DNA of 64,000 nt from Sphingobacterium deserti (GTDB lineage: Bacteria; Bacteroidota; Bacteroidia; Sphingobacteriales; Sphingobacteriaceae), in NCBI RefSeq assembly GCF_000757725.1, contig NZ_JJMU01000054.1, positions 62,001 to 126,000 of the forward strand, given 5' to 3'. Positions 1-9,431 of the stretch are shown in pieces; the stretch's first letter is position 1; each line of letters opens with the position of its first letter. A model generated the notes under the pieces. The model saw only the letters and a program-made list of their open reading frames with translations, searched no databases and was not told the origin of the DNA. A program made the position numbers and the translations under genes.

Positions 1-395
1 GCTTGTGCCAGTTCACCATTTTCGTATGTCAAGGAGATAGAAAGGCCATCAAATTTTAATTCACAAACGTACTGGACTTGATCGCCAACGGCTTTTCGCA
101 CACGTTCGTCGAACTCACGCAGTTCCGACTCACTATACGTATTTCCCAAGGACATCATCGGCCAGCGGTGACGAACAGTATTAAATTTCTGTGTGATATC
201 TCCGCCAACTTTCTGCGAGGGTGAATTCGGATCTCGATATTGCGGATATTCCTTTTCTAAAGCCTCCAGTTCCTTCAATTTCTGGTCAAAATCGTAATCA
301 GAAATAACAGAATTAGCCAATACATAATACTGGTAATTATAGCTGTTGAGCTCTTGTGTAAGTTGTGCAATTCTCTGCTGTACATCCATTGACAT
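1..395 (-). CDS. ligA: NAD-dependent DNA ligase, N-terminal part (cut by window edge)
   Basis: About 131 codons of the N-terminus are visible; the gene runs off the left edge. LigA seals single-strand nicks in duplex DNA using NAD+, in replication and repair. The reading starts MSMDVQQRIAQLTQEL and contains the NAD-binding Ia-domain pattern YYVLANSVISDYDFDQ, followed by the HRWPMMSLGNTYSESEL stretch and the KFDG motif, whose lysine is the adenylated residue. Two starts are possible, at 395 and 389. A TAAATTTG promoter element lies at 402-409 on the minus strand, so with the 395 start the transcript would be nearly leaderless. The family assignment is secure because the KxDG motif and its preceding context are typical of LigA. 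Confidence 0.93.
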   Translation of the reverse strand, partial: MSMDVQQRIAQLTQELNSYNYQYYVLANSVISDYDFDQKLKELEALEKEYPQYRDPNSPSQKVGGDITQKFNTVRHRWPMMSLGNTYSESELREFDERVRKAVGDQVQYVCELKFDGLSISLTYENGELAQ

Positions 396-401
396 AGGTA
401 G

Positions 402-409
402 CAAATTTA
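402..409 (-). promoter_or_regulatory. -7 promoter element of ligA
   Basis: On the minus strand this reads TAAATTTG, a full match to the Bacteroidota -7 consensus TAnnTTTG. Only 6 bases separate it from the ATG at 395. No clear -33 TTG at 19 bp was found. Assignment is by motif and position only. Confidence 0.45.
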
Positions 410-517
410 GTAAAAATAGGGCGTAAATAAATTAAAAGAGCCGTTTTTCGAACAAAGCCAAATTAGCTTTAATCGCTCAAGATAATAATCGAAACGGCAC
501 GTTCCGTATTAAGGATG

Positions 518-1549
518 TTATTTAAAATTATCGACTTTTAACGCAGTGAATTTTTGTATTTTATTCACATAAAATGCCCAAATTATGCTTTTTGTATATT
601 GACCCTTTTCGTTTTCTGGCGCCATATGTCGTTGCCGTTTGCTCGCGTTACGGAAAAAATACAATAGAAAATGCTGATGGGCACGGCTGACAGCCCAGGC
701 ATCCCTCGGCTTACGGTCTGCAAGAAACTTAATTAGAGCGAGCAGGTCTAGCCACATCCGCGCGAAGATAACCCAGCAAGCTGTAAAAAAAGGAAGGTTC
801 TTCTGCAGCATAACCAGGTTGTTTCTGAAATTAAGGTATGTTTTTTTCGGGTTGCTTGTGCTTAATGTGCCGCCGCCTACATGGTATACCGTGGATGCTG
901 ATACATAGCCAATACGATAGCCCATGCGCTTTAATCGCCAACAAAGATCGATCTCCTCCATATGTGCGAAGAAGTCGGCATCAAAACCTGCCGCCGCCCT
1001 CCAGGCAGAAGCACGAATGAAGAGCGCAGCGCCAGATGCCCAGAATATTTCGCTGTTGTCGTCATATTGCTGTTGATCCTGCTCGACGATATGAAAAAAG
1101 CGACCTCGACAAAAAGGATAACCATATTTGTCGATAAAGCCACCCGCGGCACCCGCGTGTTCGAAATCGCCTTTCGCATGGTAGGCTCTGATTTTAGGCT
1201 GTGCCGCTACCATCTGATCTTGCGATTCTAAGTAAGCAATGACCGGCTCGATCCAAGATGGTGTAACTTCCACATCCGAATTTAGCAAAACAAAATAATC
1301 TGCCTCTACATGAGACAATACCGCATTGTATCCACCCGCAAAGCCTAGATTTTCATTATTTCTGATAACCCGAATTGTCGGGTAATATTCTTCTACAAAC
1401 GCCACAGAATCATCAGTAGATGCATTATCGCCCAATACGAATTCTACGTTGGGATAGGTGCTGTTGTATACAGAAGGTAAAAATTTCTCTAAAAAAAATC
1501 GCCCGTTCCAGTTAAGGATAACGACGGCTACACGTGGGTAATGCTTCAT
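518..1549 (-). CDS. GT2 family glycosyltransferase
   Basis: A 343-residue inverting glycosyltransferase of the GT-A fold, probably acting on cell-surface polysaccharide or LPS. Visible are the N-terminal nucleotide-sugar-binding strand VAVVILNWNGR, the acceptor-loop pattern NENLGFAGGYN, the metal-binding DxD-like NSDVEV, and the FDADFFAHMEEIDLCWR block common to rhamnosyltransferase-like GT2 proteins. A hydrophobic stretch near residues 265-290 may attach it to the membrane. I place the start at 1549 (MKHYPRV): it overlaps the stop of the upstream acyltransferase in an ATGA junction, which indicates translational coupling. An upstream in-frame ATG at 1585 would give a 12-residue extension with no family similarity. 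The donor and acceptor sugars cannot be read from sequence. Confidence 0.88.
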   Translation of the reverse strand: MKHYPRVAVVILNWNGRFFLEKFLPSVYNSTYPNVEFVLGDNASTDDSVAFVEEYYPTIRVIRNNENLGFAGGYNAVLSHVEADYFVLLNSDVEVTPSWIEPVIAYLESQDQMVAAQPKIRAYHAKGDFEHAGAAGGFIDKYGYPFCRGRFFHIVEQDQQQYDDNSEIFWASGAALFIRASAWRAAAGFDADFFAHMEEIDLCWRLKRMGYRIGYVSASTVYHVGGGTLSTSNPKKTYLNFRNNLVMLQKNLPFFTACWVIFARMWLDLLALIKFLADRKPRDAWAVSRAHQHFLLYFFRNASKRQRHMAPENEKGQYTKSIIWAFYVNKIQKFTALKVDNFK

Positions 1550-2412
1550 GTTCTGCGTTTTCTTTTCCAACGTCTGTGCGACCATAGCCAGTATTCTGGC
1601 TGCTTTCGTATCATTTCCTCTGTAAAGAGATTATGCTTTAGTGTGATTTCATGTGGTTCGTAATCGTCGGGATTTTCAATCAATGTAGTAAACTTACAAT
1701 AATAATATCCTCGCTTTTCTTTGCGCCCTATATGGCAATACACAATAGGGTTCTTTGTTAGCCGCGCGATGCGCTCGGTGCCAGTATAGACCAGCGTGTC
1801 CTGATTAAGGAAATTCATGTAGTAGTCGGAATCCTGGTACATCGGTGTCTGATCGGCGACAAACATGCTAATGTGGGGTTGATGCCGGAGCTGAACAATA
1901 TGCCGCAATATCTGTTTCATAGGAACCATCGTAGCACCAAATCTGCAACGCAACGCATTATAGACATCATTGAAATCGCTATTGCTAAGCGGCTTGTAGA
2001 TGACTAGCCTTGGATATTGCGTCATAACAGACAGCCTGTATATTCCGAGTTCCCAATTACCGTAATGTGCGGTAACACCAATTACGCCTTTACCTTGCCG
2101 GAAATGCCTATCTACCTCTTCCTGATTAATTAACTCGATGCGTTTTTTTACGTCTGCTTCCGTCATGCTTCGCATTTTTACCGCCTCCACAACGAGATCG
2201 GGCAAGTAGCGGTAAAACTTTTTTGCGATGTCCATGTGTTCTGCAGCTGTCTTTTCCGGGAAAGAATTCCTAATATTTTCAAGAACAACACGCTTCCTGT
2301 ATTGGATAAGGTAAAAGAGGATATAGTACAGCAAGTCGGACAGTGTGTATAATAGCCAAAATGGTAACAATGATAAAATATAAAGTAATCCCGCTATGCT
2401 CTTTTTTCTCAT
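1546..2412 (-). CDS. LpxL/HtrB-like lysophospholipid acyltransferase
   Basis: A 288-residue membrane acyltransferase of the lipid A late-acyltransferase family, which transfers a fatty acyl chain to lipid A or a related lipid. One N-terminal hydrophobic segment (residues about 7-32) is followed by the family catalytic motif HYGNWE (HxxxxE type) and by conserved blocks around FVADQTP and GTERIARLT. The length is typical. It is the first gene of a two-gene unit with the GT2 gene, sharing an ATGA overlap, which suggests joint work on LPS or lipid-linked glycans. The exact acyl donor and acceptor are not inferable. It diverges from the WbqC-family gene, leaving a 79-bp promoter region. Confidence 0.88.
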   Translation of the reverse strand: MRKKSIAGLLYILSLLPFWLLYTLSDLLYYILFYLIQYRKRVVLENIRNSFPEKTAAEHMDIAKKFYRYLPDLVVEAVKMRSMTEADVKKRIELINQEEVDRHFRQGKGVIGVTAHYGNWELGIYRLSVMTQYPRLVIYKPLSNSDFNDVYNALRCRFGATMVPMKQILRHIVQLRHQPHISMFVADQTPMYQDSDYYMNFLNQDTLVYTGTERIARLTKNPIVYCHIGRKEKRGYYYCKFTTLIENPDDYEPHEITLKHNLFTEEMIRKQPEYWLWSHRRWKRKRRT

Positions 2413-2464
2413 GAATTATGGTCAAATTCCCCTCGGATTTCCTGCAAATATCCCTAAATAAGTT

Positions 2465-2472
2465 TACTTTTG
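2465..2472 (+). promoter_or_regulatory. -7 promoter element of the WbqC-family gene
   Basis: TACTTTTG matches the Bacteroidota consensus TAnnTTTG, 19 bases before the ATG at 2492. No convincing -33 TTG is present at the usual spacing. Confidence 0.5.
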
Positions 2473-2491
2473 CCTAAAATAGTTAAAATCG

Positions 2492-3103
2492 ATGAGTTCA
2501 CAATTGCTTTTGCCTGCATTTTATTTACCTCCTGTGTCCTACTTTCATGCTATAAAACAGCACAGTAACCCTGTTTTGCTGCTAGAACGGTATGAGCACT
2601 ATGCGAAGCAAAGCTACAGAACGCGGGCAAAGATTGCTACCGCTAATGGTATATTGGATCTCATCGTGCCGATTGTGCACGGGCGGAAAGAGCATGTGCC
2701 GATGAAAGACATCCGTATAAACTATGAGCATGATTGGCAGCGCCTGCACTGGCTAAGCCTGCAAACTGCATACCGGAGCTCGCCGTACTTTGAATATTAC
2801 GAAGATGACTTTTATCAATTTTACGAACGTAAACATGAGTTTCTTTTTGATTTTAATAAAAGCCAATTGACGCTCCTACTGAAGTGCCTGAAATTGGATC
2901 GTGATATTCAATCGACCGAAAGCTTTGAAACGCTTGGCGATCACATGGATCTTCGCGCATCTATTCATCCCAAGCGAGATAAGTTTTGGCCGGAGCAGCC
3001 CGCCTACTATCAGGTGTTTGAAGAACGTCACGGATTTATTCAAGATTTAAGCATCGTAGACCTTCTTTTTAACCAAGGGCCGCAAAGCAAAAGTTTCTTA
3101 TAG
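2492..3103 (+). CDS. WbqC family protein
   Basis: A 203-residue soluble protein matching the WbqC-like family of Bacteroidota. The opening LLLPAFYLPPVSYFHAI, the ENYxK-like segment YEHYAKQSYRTRAKI, the LIVPIVHGR block and the YEHDWQRLHWLSLQTAYRSS segment are characteristic. The name comes from O-antigen clusters, but the biochemical role of the family is not established; enzymatic work on a surface-glycan precursor is only inference. It stands divergent from the acyltransferase-GT2 pair, whose LPS theme fits. The C-terminal LSIVDLLFNQGP is the conserved family ending, so the gene is complete. Confidence 0.85.
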   Translation: MSSQLLLPAFYLPPVSYFHAIKQHSNPVLLLERYEHYAKQSYRTRAKIATANGILDLIVPIVHGRKEHVPMKDIRINYEHDWQRLHWLSLQTAYRSSPYFEYYEDDFYQFYERKHEFLFDFNKSQLTLLLKCLKLDRDIQSTESFETLGDHMDLRASIHPKRDKFWPEQPAYYQVFEERHGFIQDLSIVDLLFNQGPQSKSFL

Positions 3104-3169
3104 GTATCGTTTCCGAATGAAAACTTTTAAACCGATTTATTGTTAGAGGATAACAATACTGTTGGTCTC

Positions 3170-3832
3170 ATGAAAAAGCTAATCATCGTGCTGTTGTTGG
3201 GCATGTTTGTTCAACACGGATATGCACAAAACGAGCGTGACACAATCCATTATCATAAAATATACTATTTTGGTGGCACCGGGCTATCGTTTCCCTTAGG
3301 CAAATCCAATGAAGTATTTACCACGAAGCTTTTCTCAGGAAGCATGGGGCTAGATATTTCGCTTAAAGATCCGCGGTATTTTCTCACACCAACTCTTTAT
3401 TTGCTCACCTACGGCTATAACCAGCAAATTCCAGACCCTGATTACAACCACATGGTGGAAAATGGGCGTGCTAATTTTTATATGCTTAGTATGGCAGCCG
3501 GCAGGCGTCGTCAGTTTAAGCGTCTTAATACCTTTGTTTATCTGGGGCCGGCGCTCGGTGTGGTTAGTGAACCGCGTGGAGAATTGGTAGGGCAGGTGCT
3601 CAAGATGGATAATAAATATTCCATGTCTTTTGCCGGTAAGATGGGGGTGGGCGCAGATTACAAATTTCCAGGTTTTTTTCTCGGTGCAGAAGTTGGATAC
3701 TTGCAACATTTTAGAAAGATAGAAGGTAATTCGGCCCAGTTTCTCACCATTATGTTCGGCTTAAAATCAGATATCACAAGTTTGAGTGAAAAGGTATCGC
3801 ATGCCATTGGCTTGGATAACTACATCCGTTAA
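3170..3832 (+). CDS. Putative outer-membrane beta-barrel protein
   Basis: A 220-residue secreted protein of unassigned function. The ATG at 3170 starts a clear signal peptide (MKKLIIVLLLGMFVQHGYAQ, cleavage after GYAQ); a TTG start at 3140 would add ten residues in front of it and is unlikely. The mature part has alternating aromatic/small residues (YYFGGTGLSFPLG, FFLGAEVGYLQHF) and repeated short strands as in PorT/OmpW-like 8-stranded barrels. It ends with a charged tail, unlike classical barrels ending in Phe, so a periplasm-facing lipidless barrel is only probable. It lies 3 bp upstream of the UbiB-like kinase gene and is likely co-transcribed with it. Confidence 0.6.
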   Translation: MKKLIIVLLLGMFVQHGYAQNERDTIHYHKIYYFGGTGLSFPLGKSNEVFTTKLFSGSMGLDISLKDPRYFLTPTLYLLTYGYNQQIPDPDYNHMVENGRANFYMLSMAAGRRRQFKRLNTFVYLGPALGVVSEPRGELVGQVLKMDNKYSMSFAGKMGVGADYKFPGFFLGAEVGYLQHFRKIEGNSAQFLTIMFGLKSDITSLSEKVSHAIGLDNYIR

Positions 3833-3835
3833 GAT

Positions 3836-5491
3836 ATGTACAGTGTTCACAAATTAAAACGCATCGGACAAATTCTTCGCATCCTGTCCAAGCATGGCTT
3901 TGAAGAGGTGATTTCACGATCGAATATCGATCGACTGATACCAGATAGCGTATTGCTTTGGAATACCCACACCAAGCGGATTTTTGAGGAAGACTTCAAT
4001 AAACGCGTTCGATTGGCTATAGAGGAGCTAGGCCCCACGTTTATCAAGCTCGGGCAGCTACTAAGTAACCGTGCAGACATTATTCCAGACGAACTAAGGC
4101 AGGAACTTGTGAAACTACAGGATGAGGTGCCGCCCGAAAAGATGGATCTACGCGAAAAGTTAAGCAACTCGCTTGATATTGATGTCGATGCCCATTTTGC
4201 ACATATCGAACTGCTGCCTATGGCCGCAGCGTCAATTGCACAGGTGTATCAAGCTACGCTGCACGACGGGAGTAAAGTCATACTGAAGATTAAGCGCAGC
4301 GGGATCAACCGCCTTGTTCGGGCTGATCTCGACTTTATAGCAGATTTAGTGAAATTGCTGCGTACGAAGTACGAGATCGTGCAGAAGATAAATCTCTATG
4401 AAATAGTGCAGTCGTTTGCTAACTCGCTATTAAATGAATTGTCCTTTACAAATGAATTGAATAATATCGAACGGTTTAGACGAAATTTTCGTGGGAACAG
4501 CGCTTTATATGTGCCGAAGGTTTATCGATCGTATTCAAACGATGAAATTCTCTGCATGGAGTATATCGACGGGATGAAGATCAATGATTTGGATAGCCTT
4601 GCAGAAAATGGTTTTTTACCTAAAGATATTCTCCAGAATTGCTTGGATCTTTATTTGGAACAAGTATTACAGCATGGTTTTTTCCATGCCGATCCGCATC
4701 CGGGAAATGTTCTGGTCAATACCAAAGGACAGATTGTTTTTATCGACTTTGGGTCAATGGGCTTTATGATTCCGCATGATCGGGACATTATTGAAGCGAT
4801 GGTGATTAACTTTTTAATGAATGATGCGAAGGATCTCATTCGGAACATTAAGAAACTAGCTATTGTTCACGACATTGAAGACGAACGGCAGTTGGAAAGA
4901 AGCGCCTATGAAATTTTCCAGATGATTGAAGAAAACGCGCTAGACGATATCGATATATCCATCATGTTGCATAAGCTCAACAATATTTTGCAAACCAACA
5001 GTATCTTACTGCCTGATTTTGTTTATCTATTGCTCCGCGGTGTCTCGATTTTGGAGGGCACAGGCCGACAGCTAAATGCCGAGCTAAATATACCCGAGAG
5101 TATCAAGCCCTTTGCTAAAAAGATCGCCCAACAAAAAATGTCTGCCGAATATATAAAAAGCCAGTTGTTGGAGAAGGTTAAATTTATGAAAAACATACTT
5201 ACAGAGGTGCCTGAAGATCTTTTAATGTTGTTGGAAAAGGCGAAGTCCGACAAGCTAACACTAAATCATAAGATACAAGATTTCGATCGCATGCAGTTGG
5301 TATTTCATCGGATAGGTAATAAGTTTTTGCTTTCTATTTTGGCAATGACCTTTGGTGTCGGTGCGAGCATTTTGGCCCATGGAAGGGTAGGTTATTTGCT
5401 ATGGGGAATGCCGATCCTATCCTGGCTTGGCTTCACAATGAGCTTCATTTTATCAGGCACGTTGCTGATCTATTTGATTCGAAGCAAGTAA
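3836..5491 (+). CDS. UbiB/ABC1/AarF-family atypical kinase
   Basis: A 551-residue membrane-associated member of the ABC1/UbiB atypical kinase family. Motifs in order: the KxGQ-type FIKLGQ near residue 70, the alanine-rich loop AAASIAQVYQA in place of a glycine-rich loop, the VILKIKRSG lysine strand, the catalytic HADPHPGN and the metal-binding FIDFGS. Two hydrophobic helices close the C-terminus (about residues 495-547), as in UbiB. Family members support ubiquinone or other prenyl-lipid biosynthesis by ATPase activity. Bacteroidota generally use menaquinone, so the substrate here is uncertain and I give no ubi symbol. Only 3 bp separate it from the upstream outer-membrane protein gene. Confidence 0.9.
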   Translation: MYSVHKLKRIGQILRILSKHGFEEVISRSNIDRLIPDSVLLWNTHTKRIFEEDFNKRVRLAIEELGPTFIKLGQLLSNRADIIPDELRQELVKLQDEVPPEKMDLREKLSNSLDIDVDAHFAHIELLPMAAASIAQVYQATLHDGSKVILKIKRSGINRLVRADLDFIADLVKLLRTKYEIVQKINLYEIVQSFANSLLNELSFTNELNNIERFRRNFRGNSALYVPKVYRSYSNDEILCMEYIDGMKINDLDSLAENGFLPKDILQNCLDLYLEQVLQHGFFHADPHPGNVLVNTKGQIVFIDFGSMGFMIPHDRDIIEAMVINFLMNDAKDLIRNIKKLAIVHDIEDERQLERSAYEIFQMIEENALDDIDISIMLHKLNNILQTNSILLPDFVYLLLRGVSILEGTGRQLNAELNIPESIKPFAKKIAQQKMSAEYIKSQLLEKVKFMKNILTEVPEDLLMLLEKAKSDKLTLNHKIQDFDRMQLVFHRIGNKFLLSILAMTFGVGASILAHGRVGYLLWGMPILSWLGFTMSFILSGTLLIYLIRSK

Positions 5492-5581
5492 AGACAGCGT
5501 TTTCTGCGCGCACTAACTGTACGCTTTGCATTTTGGCTTCTGCTTCCTTTTTGCTACATTGGACGCTAAACATGAAAAACA

Positions 5582-6391
5582 ATGCGAACGATACTACCTT
5601 TATTTCTGGCGCTCACCTTATTTTTTTCTGCGAACGCACAAGACCGTACCTACAAGACAGAGGAGAATATTCAGTATGTAGAAAAACCCGCCTCTGATTA
5701 TCAAAAAACGCAATGTAAACTGGATGTGCACTATCCTACATCAGGAGATTCTATGCCTATCGTATTGTGGTTTCACGGCGGAGGGTTAACAGGTGGGCAA
5801 AAAGAAATACCTGCTTTTTTAAAGTCCAAAGGATTTGTGGTGGTCGGTGTTGGATACCGGTTTTCACCAAAGGTGAAGGTGGAAGACATTATTCAGGATG
5901 CAGCGAAGGCCGTGTCTTATACGCTAAAAAATGCCCAGAAGTATCGTGGTGATAAACGTAAGGTCTTTCTTTCGGGACATTCCGCAGGCGGTTATCTGGC
6001 GCTCATGCTTGCACTTAATAAACGTTATCTTCAGGAAGAGGGCATTGATGCTAACACCTTAAAAGGGATTATTCCCTTTAGTGGGCAAGCAGTAACTCAC
6101 TTCACAGCGCGCAAAGAAAAAGGTATTGAGGAGAAGCAACCAACGATAGACGAGTATGCCCCACTTTTTTGGGTCAGAAAGGATGCTCCACCCATTATTT
6201 TATTGACCGGAGATCGGGAGAAAGAAATACTGGGACGCTATGAGGAAAATGCATATTTAAAGCGAATGCTCGGACTGGTGGGACACCCTGACGTCAAGCT
6301 GATGGAATTTGATGGCTACGGACACGATATGGTTTACCCCGGGCTTCCAGTGTTAATAGATGAAATGAATCGCCTTTTAAAAGCGAATTAA
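5582..6391 (+). CDS. Secreted alpha/beta-hydrolase (esterase/lipase type)
   Basis: A 269-residue exported hydrolase. The signal peptide is MRTILPLFLALTLFFSANAQ. The oxyanion-hole motif HGGG (LWFHGGGLTGG), the nucleophile elbow GHSAG near residue 133, an Asp in LLTGDREKE and a His in GYGHDM make a complete catalytic triad of the esterase/lipase (COG0657) type. The enzyme should cleave carboxyl esters in the periplasm; acetylated sugars are a plausible but unproven substrate. The gene stands alone, facing the convergent acetyltransferase gene across a strong hairpin terminator at 6395-6434. Confidence 0.87.
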   Translation: MRTILPLFLALTLFFSANAQDRTYKTEENIQYVEKPASDYQKTQCKLDVHYPTSGDSMPIVLWFHGGGLTGGQKEIPAFLKSKGFVVVGVGYRFSPKVKVEDIIQDAAKAVSYTLKNAQKYRGDKRKVFLSGHSAGGYLALMLALNKRYLQEEGIDANTLKGIIPFSGQAVTHFTARKEKGIEEKQPTIDEYAPLFWVRKDAPPIILLTGDREKEILGRYEENAYLKRMLGLVGHPDVKLMEFDGYGHDMVYPGLPVLIDEMNRLLKAN

Positions 6392-6394
6392 TAG

Positions 6395-6434
6395 TTTTCG
6401 GGATGGTGTATCTAAAATATCACCATCTCGAAAA
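6395..6434. terminator. Bidirectional hairpin terminator
   Basis: Arms TTTTCGGGATGGTG (6395-6408) and CACCATCTCGAAAA (6421-6434) pair over 14 positions with a single G-U wobble and a 12-base loop. The outer T/A tracts serve either strand. It sits between convergent genes for the esterase and the acetyltransferase. Confidence 0.8.
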
Positions 6435-6445
6435 ATACGCTAGTA

Positions 6446-7069
6446 TTATATTTCCTGCTCGTCTTCTAAATTTGGGAATTTCTCATTCTTGTAGTAATAG
6501 TGTTTGTCGCTGTCCGTAATACTGCGAATAACCCGACACGGATTTCCCACAGCAATAACATTTTCAGGAATGTCTTTTGTGACGATAGATCCGGATCCTA
6601 TGACGGTATTTTTTCCGATGGTTACGCCGGGATTGATAACCGTGTGTCCACCGATCCAAACGTTGTCTTCGATGGTCACCGGCTTAGCAAATTCCCATCC
6701 AGCTACGCGAGGTTCAGGGTGCACCGGGTGCCCCGCCGTAAAGATAGAAACGTTAGGCCCAATCATGACATTTGCACCGATCGTCACCGGGGCACAGTCT
6801 AAAATCGTTAAGTTAAAATTCGCGTAAAAGTTGTCGCCCAAAAATATATTATAGCCGTAATCACAGCGAAAAGGTGGCTCTATAAAAAATAAGTTCGTCG
6901 TTTTCCCAAACAGTTTTTTTATAATCTGATTTCTGCCTTTGACTTTAGACGGTTCTAGGTTGTTAAAGATGTGCAGTTGCTCTTTGGCATACTGTCTCTC
7001 GTCAAATAATTCCCTGCCCATAGCCTGATAAATTTCCCCGGCAATCATTTTTTCTTTGGATGTCTTCAT
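6446..7069 (-). CDS. Sugar O-acetyltransferase (Maa/LacA type)
   Basis: A 207-residue left-handed beta-helix acetyltransferase that transfers acetyl from acetyl-CoA to a sugar hydroxyl. The N-terminal Maa domain (MIAGEIYQAMGRELFDERQ) is followed by hexapeptide repeats (IGANVMIGPNVSI, IEDNVWIGGHTVINPGVTIG, IGSGSIVTKDIPENVIAVG). The catalytic His lies in FTAGHPVHPE. The conserved stretch FRCDYGYNIFLGDNFYANFN is typical of maltose/galactoside acetyltransferases. The substrate is not inferable. It is a monocistronic gene, convergent with the esterase gene. Confidence 0.9.
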   Translation of the reverse strand: MKTSKEKMIAGEIYQAMGRELFDERQYAKEQLHIFNNLEPSKVKGRNQIIKKLFGKTTNLFFIEPPFRCDYGYNIFLGDNFYANFNLTILDCAPVTIGANVMIGPNVSIFTAGHPVHPEPRVAGWEFAKPVTIEDNVWIGGHTVINPGVTIGKNTVIGSGSIVTKDIPENVIAVGNPCRVIRSITDSDKHYYYKNEKFPNLEDEQEI

Positions 7070-7169
7070 CTTTTGCGTTTTTAGGACTGGAAGATACGGA
7101 AAATAGTTAGAAGCATCTTTTTAAAACAAAATGCCTGCAAATGCCATTCTATACGGTAGGAAACTTACC

Positions 7170-9431
7170 ATGAAAATAGCTCATATCAGTACATACAGTC
7201 CCCGCCAGTGTGGGATAGCAACATTTACGACAGACTTACTCTCTTCGTTAGCCTTTTGCGATAATCGAAAGCAGCTGGAACAGCATGTATTTGCCATCGC
7301 CGATACGCCCGGCACTACTGCATATCCCGAAGAGGTTAAATACGAAATCGGGCAACAGCAGCTCCCAGATTATTTGTCGGCACTTCAGACTATCAATAGC
7401 GGCGGGTATGAGCTTTGTATCTTACAGCATGAATATGGTATTTACGGGGGCAATAGTGGTGTCTATATCTTATCGATCCTGAAAAAATTGCAAATACCAC
7501 TGGTCGTTAACTTACATACTGTATTGGACAATCCGTCTACGGATGAAAAAAATATTTTACAGGATATCGCGCAGGTTGCGGATAAAGTTATCGTCACATC
7601 CAAATTGGGCGTACAGTTGTTGCAAGACGTGTACGGCATAGCGTTATCCAAAATTGAAGTTATTTCACACGGCGTTCCAGATTTTCCGTACACACAGCGC
7701 GAAGCGAAGGGCATGCTCGCACTATCAAACCGGAAGCTATTGCTAACGTTCGGCTTTTTAAGCCGCAACAAAGGAATCGAGACCGTTTTGCACGCTCTCC
7801 CGGAAGTCGTTAAGCAAGTTCCTGATCTGCTGTATATCATCGCTGGAAAAACGCACCCGAATGTGTTAAGAGACGCTGGGGAGGAATACAGGGAGTATTT
7901 GGAACAGCTCGTCCAACAATTAGGGCTTACGAACCATGTGCTATTTGATAATTCTTTTATGGAAGAGAAGCGTTTGACGACCTATCTCTCCGCCTGTGAT
8001 ATCTATTTAACACCATATCTCAACGAAGCACAGATTAGCAGTGGTACCTTGTCATTTGCTATTGGAGCAGGTGCTTGTGTGGTTTCAACGCCTTATTGGC
8101 ATGCAAAAGAGTTGCTAGCTGATGGAAGAGGTGTATTGTTTGAAAAGGAAAATGCGAAGCAGCTCGAAAAGATTCTTTTGAACCTACTGTTGCACGAGAA
8201 AAACCTACTCCAGATACGTGATACAGTTTCAGCATGCAAAGATACCTTGTCTTGGAAAGCCATTGCGTCAACCTACATCGCGCTTTTTGCGCAGGTAACA
8301 CAGGAATTTGATGCCGCACGTCGTCATTCGCTGTTGGCCGACAAAGCTGCGAACCCAACACTTAATCTTTCGCACGTGAGACGGCTCACCAACCCGGTAG
8401 GCATTGTTCAACATGCGACCTTTGCCACGCCCAATTATCATCACGGCTACTGTTTGGATGACAACGCTCGGGCGCTTTTATTGTTGTTGATGGTAAAAGA
8501 GGACGATCCCGCACAAGATGTAGATGCTCTTATATCCACCTACATCAGTTATATTTATTATGCCCAACGGCCTGATGGTTTGTTTAAAAACTTCATGAGC
8601 TTCGATAATCGCTTCTTGGAAGATATTGGCTCCGAGGATGCATTCGGCAGAGGAATCTGGGCTATCGGATATCTTGTTCGCTCGCATACGAATTCCAGCT
8701 ATAGACAAATCGGTAAAGAGATGTTTGTACGTGCATTGCCACATTTCAAAACATTTCGCTCGCTGCGCGCCGTGGGATATATCGTTCTGGGCTTGGTCCA
8801 CTACCTTGAACACGAACCTCAAAACCAGGAACTGCTGAGCGAACTCCGTCAGCTGGTTTCTTTTATGCGTAGTGAATACGAAAGTAATAGTAATGAGAAC
8901 TGGCCGTGGTTTGAAAAAGTAGTTTCCTATGATAACGCAATATTGCCTTTAGCACTACTGCGTGCAAATGCTGTGCTGCACGATGACGCTGTAAAAGTCA
9001 TGGCTATGGATGCGGCAGAATTTCTGGATGGCGTACTGTTTCGTACTGCTCATCTATCGCTGATTGGTAATGAAGGCTGGTATGAAGAAATGGGCGCTAT
9101 TGCCGCATTTGGACAACAGCCTATAGAGGTTTATTCAACGATGTTGATGTATGAAGAAATGTATAAAGTTTCTGGAGCCGGGCGCTATCTGCAGCAGATC
9201 TACCATTCCTTTCAATGGTTTCAGGGTGAAAATGATTTACAGTTGCGTTTGTACGACGCAGAGACTGGCGGCTGTTGTGATGGATTGGAAGCCTTTGGCG
9301 TAAATAGAAATCAAGGAGCAGAAAGCACGATCACGTTTTGGCTATCAAGCGTCCACATGAATCGTGCTTTTAAGAACTATACGGAATTGCTAAGTGCATT
9401 AAGCAGCTCTTCCAAATTAACAGTGGCGTAG
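7170..9431 (+). CDS. GT4 glycosyltransferase fused to an (alpha/alpha) barrel domain
   Basis: A 753-residue two-domain protein. Residues about 1-390 are a GT-B fold GT4 retaining glycosyltransferase: it opens MKIAHISTYSPRQCGIATFT, with the donor-site strand LLTFGFLSRNKGIETVL and the EAQISSGTLSFAIGAG block containing the conserved Glu. Residues about 400-745 form an all-helical domain resembling six-hairpin glycosidase or epimerase-type barrels, with the motif HHGYCLDDNARALL and recurrent helix pairs. I chose ATG 7170 because the family begins there; 7131 gives an unrelated extension. The gene overlaps the convergent GH130 gene by 55 bp. This fusion next to GH130 suggests synthesis and turnover of a mannose-containing glycan (inference). 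Confidence 0.85.
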   Translation: MKIAHISTYSPRQCGIATFTTDLLSSLAFCDNRKQLEQHVFAIADTPGTTAYPEEVKYEIGQQQLPDYLSALQTINSGGYELCILQHEYGIYGGNSGVYILSILKKLQIPLVVNLHTVLDNPSTDEKNILQDIAQVADKVIVTSKLGVQLLQDVYGIALSKIEVISHGVPDFPYTQREAKGMLALSNRKLLLTFGFLSRNKGIETVLHALPEVVKQVPDLLYIIAGKTHPNVLRDAGEEYREYLEQLVQQLGLTNHVLFDNSFMEEKRLTTYLSACDIYLTPYLNEAQISSGTLSFAIGAGACVVSTPYWHAKELLADGRGVLFEKENAKQLEKILLNLLLHEKNLLQIRDTVSACKDTLSWKAIASTYIALFAQVTQEFDAARRHSLLADKAANPTLNLSHVRRLTNPVGIVQHATFATPNYHHGYCLDDNARALLLLLMVKEDDPAQDVDALISTYISYIYYAQRPDGLFKNFMSFDNRFLEDIGSEDAFGRGIWAIGYLVRSHTNSSYRQIGKEMFVRALPHFKTFRSLRAVGYIVLGLVHYLEHEPQNQELLSELRQLVSFMRSEYESNSNENWPWFEKVVSYDNAILPLALLRANAVLHDDAVKVMAMDAAEFLDGVLFRTAHLSLIGNEGWYEEMGAIAAFGQQPIEVYSTMLMYEEMYKVSGAGRYLQQIYHSFQWFQGENDLQLRLYDAETGGCCDGLEAFGVNRNQGAESTITFWLSSVHMNRAFKNYTELLSALSSSSKLTVA

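Noticed and set aside
838..1231. Plus-strand and alternate-frame reading frames opposite the GT2 gene
   Set aside because: They are antisense shadows of a well-supported glycosyltransferase.
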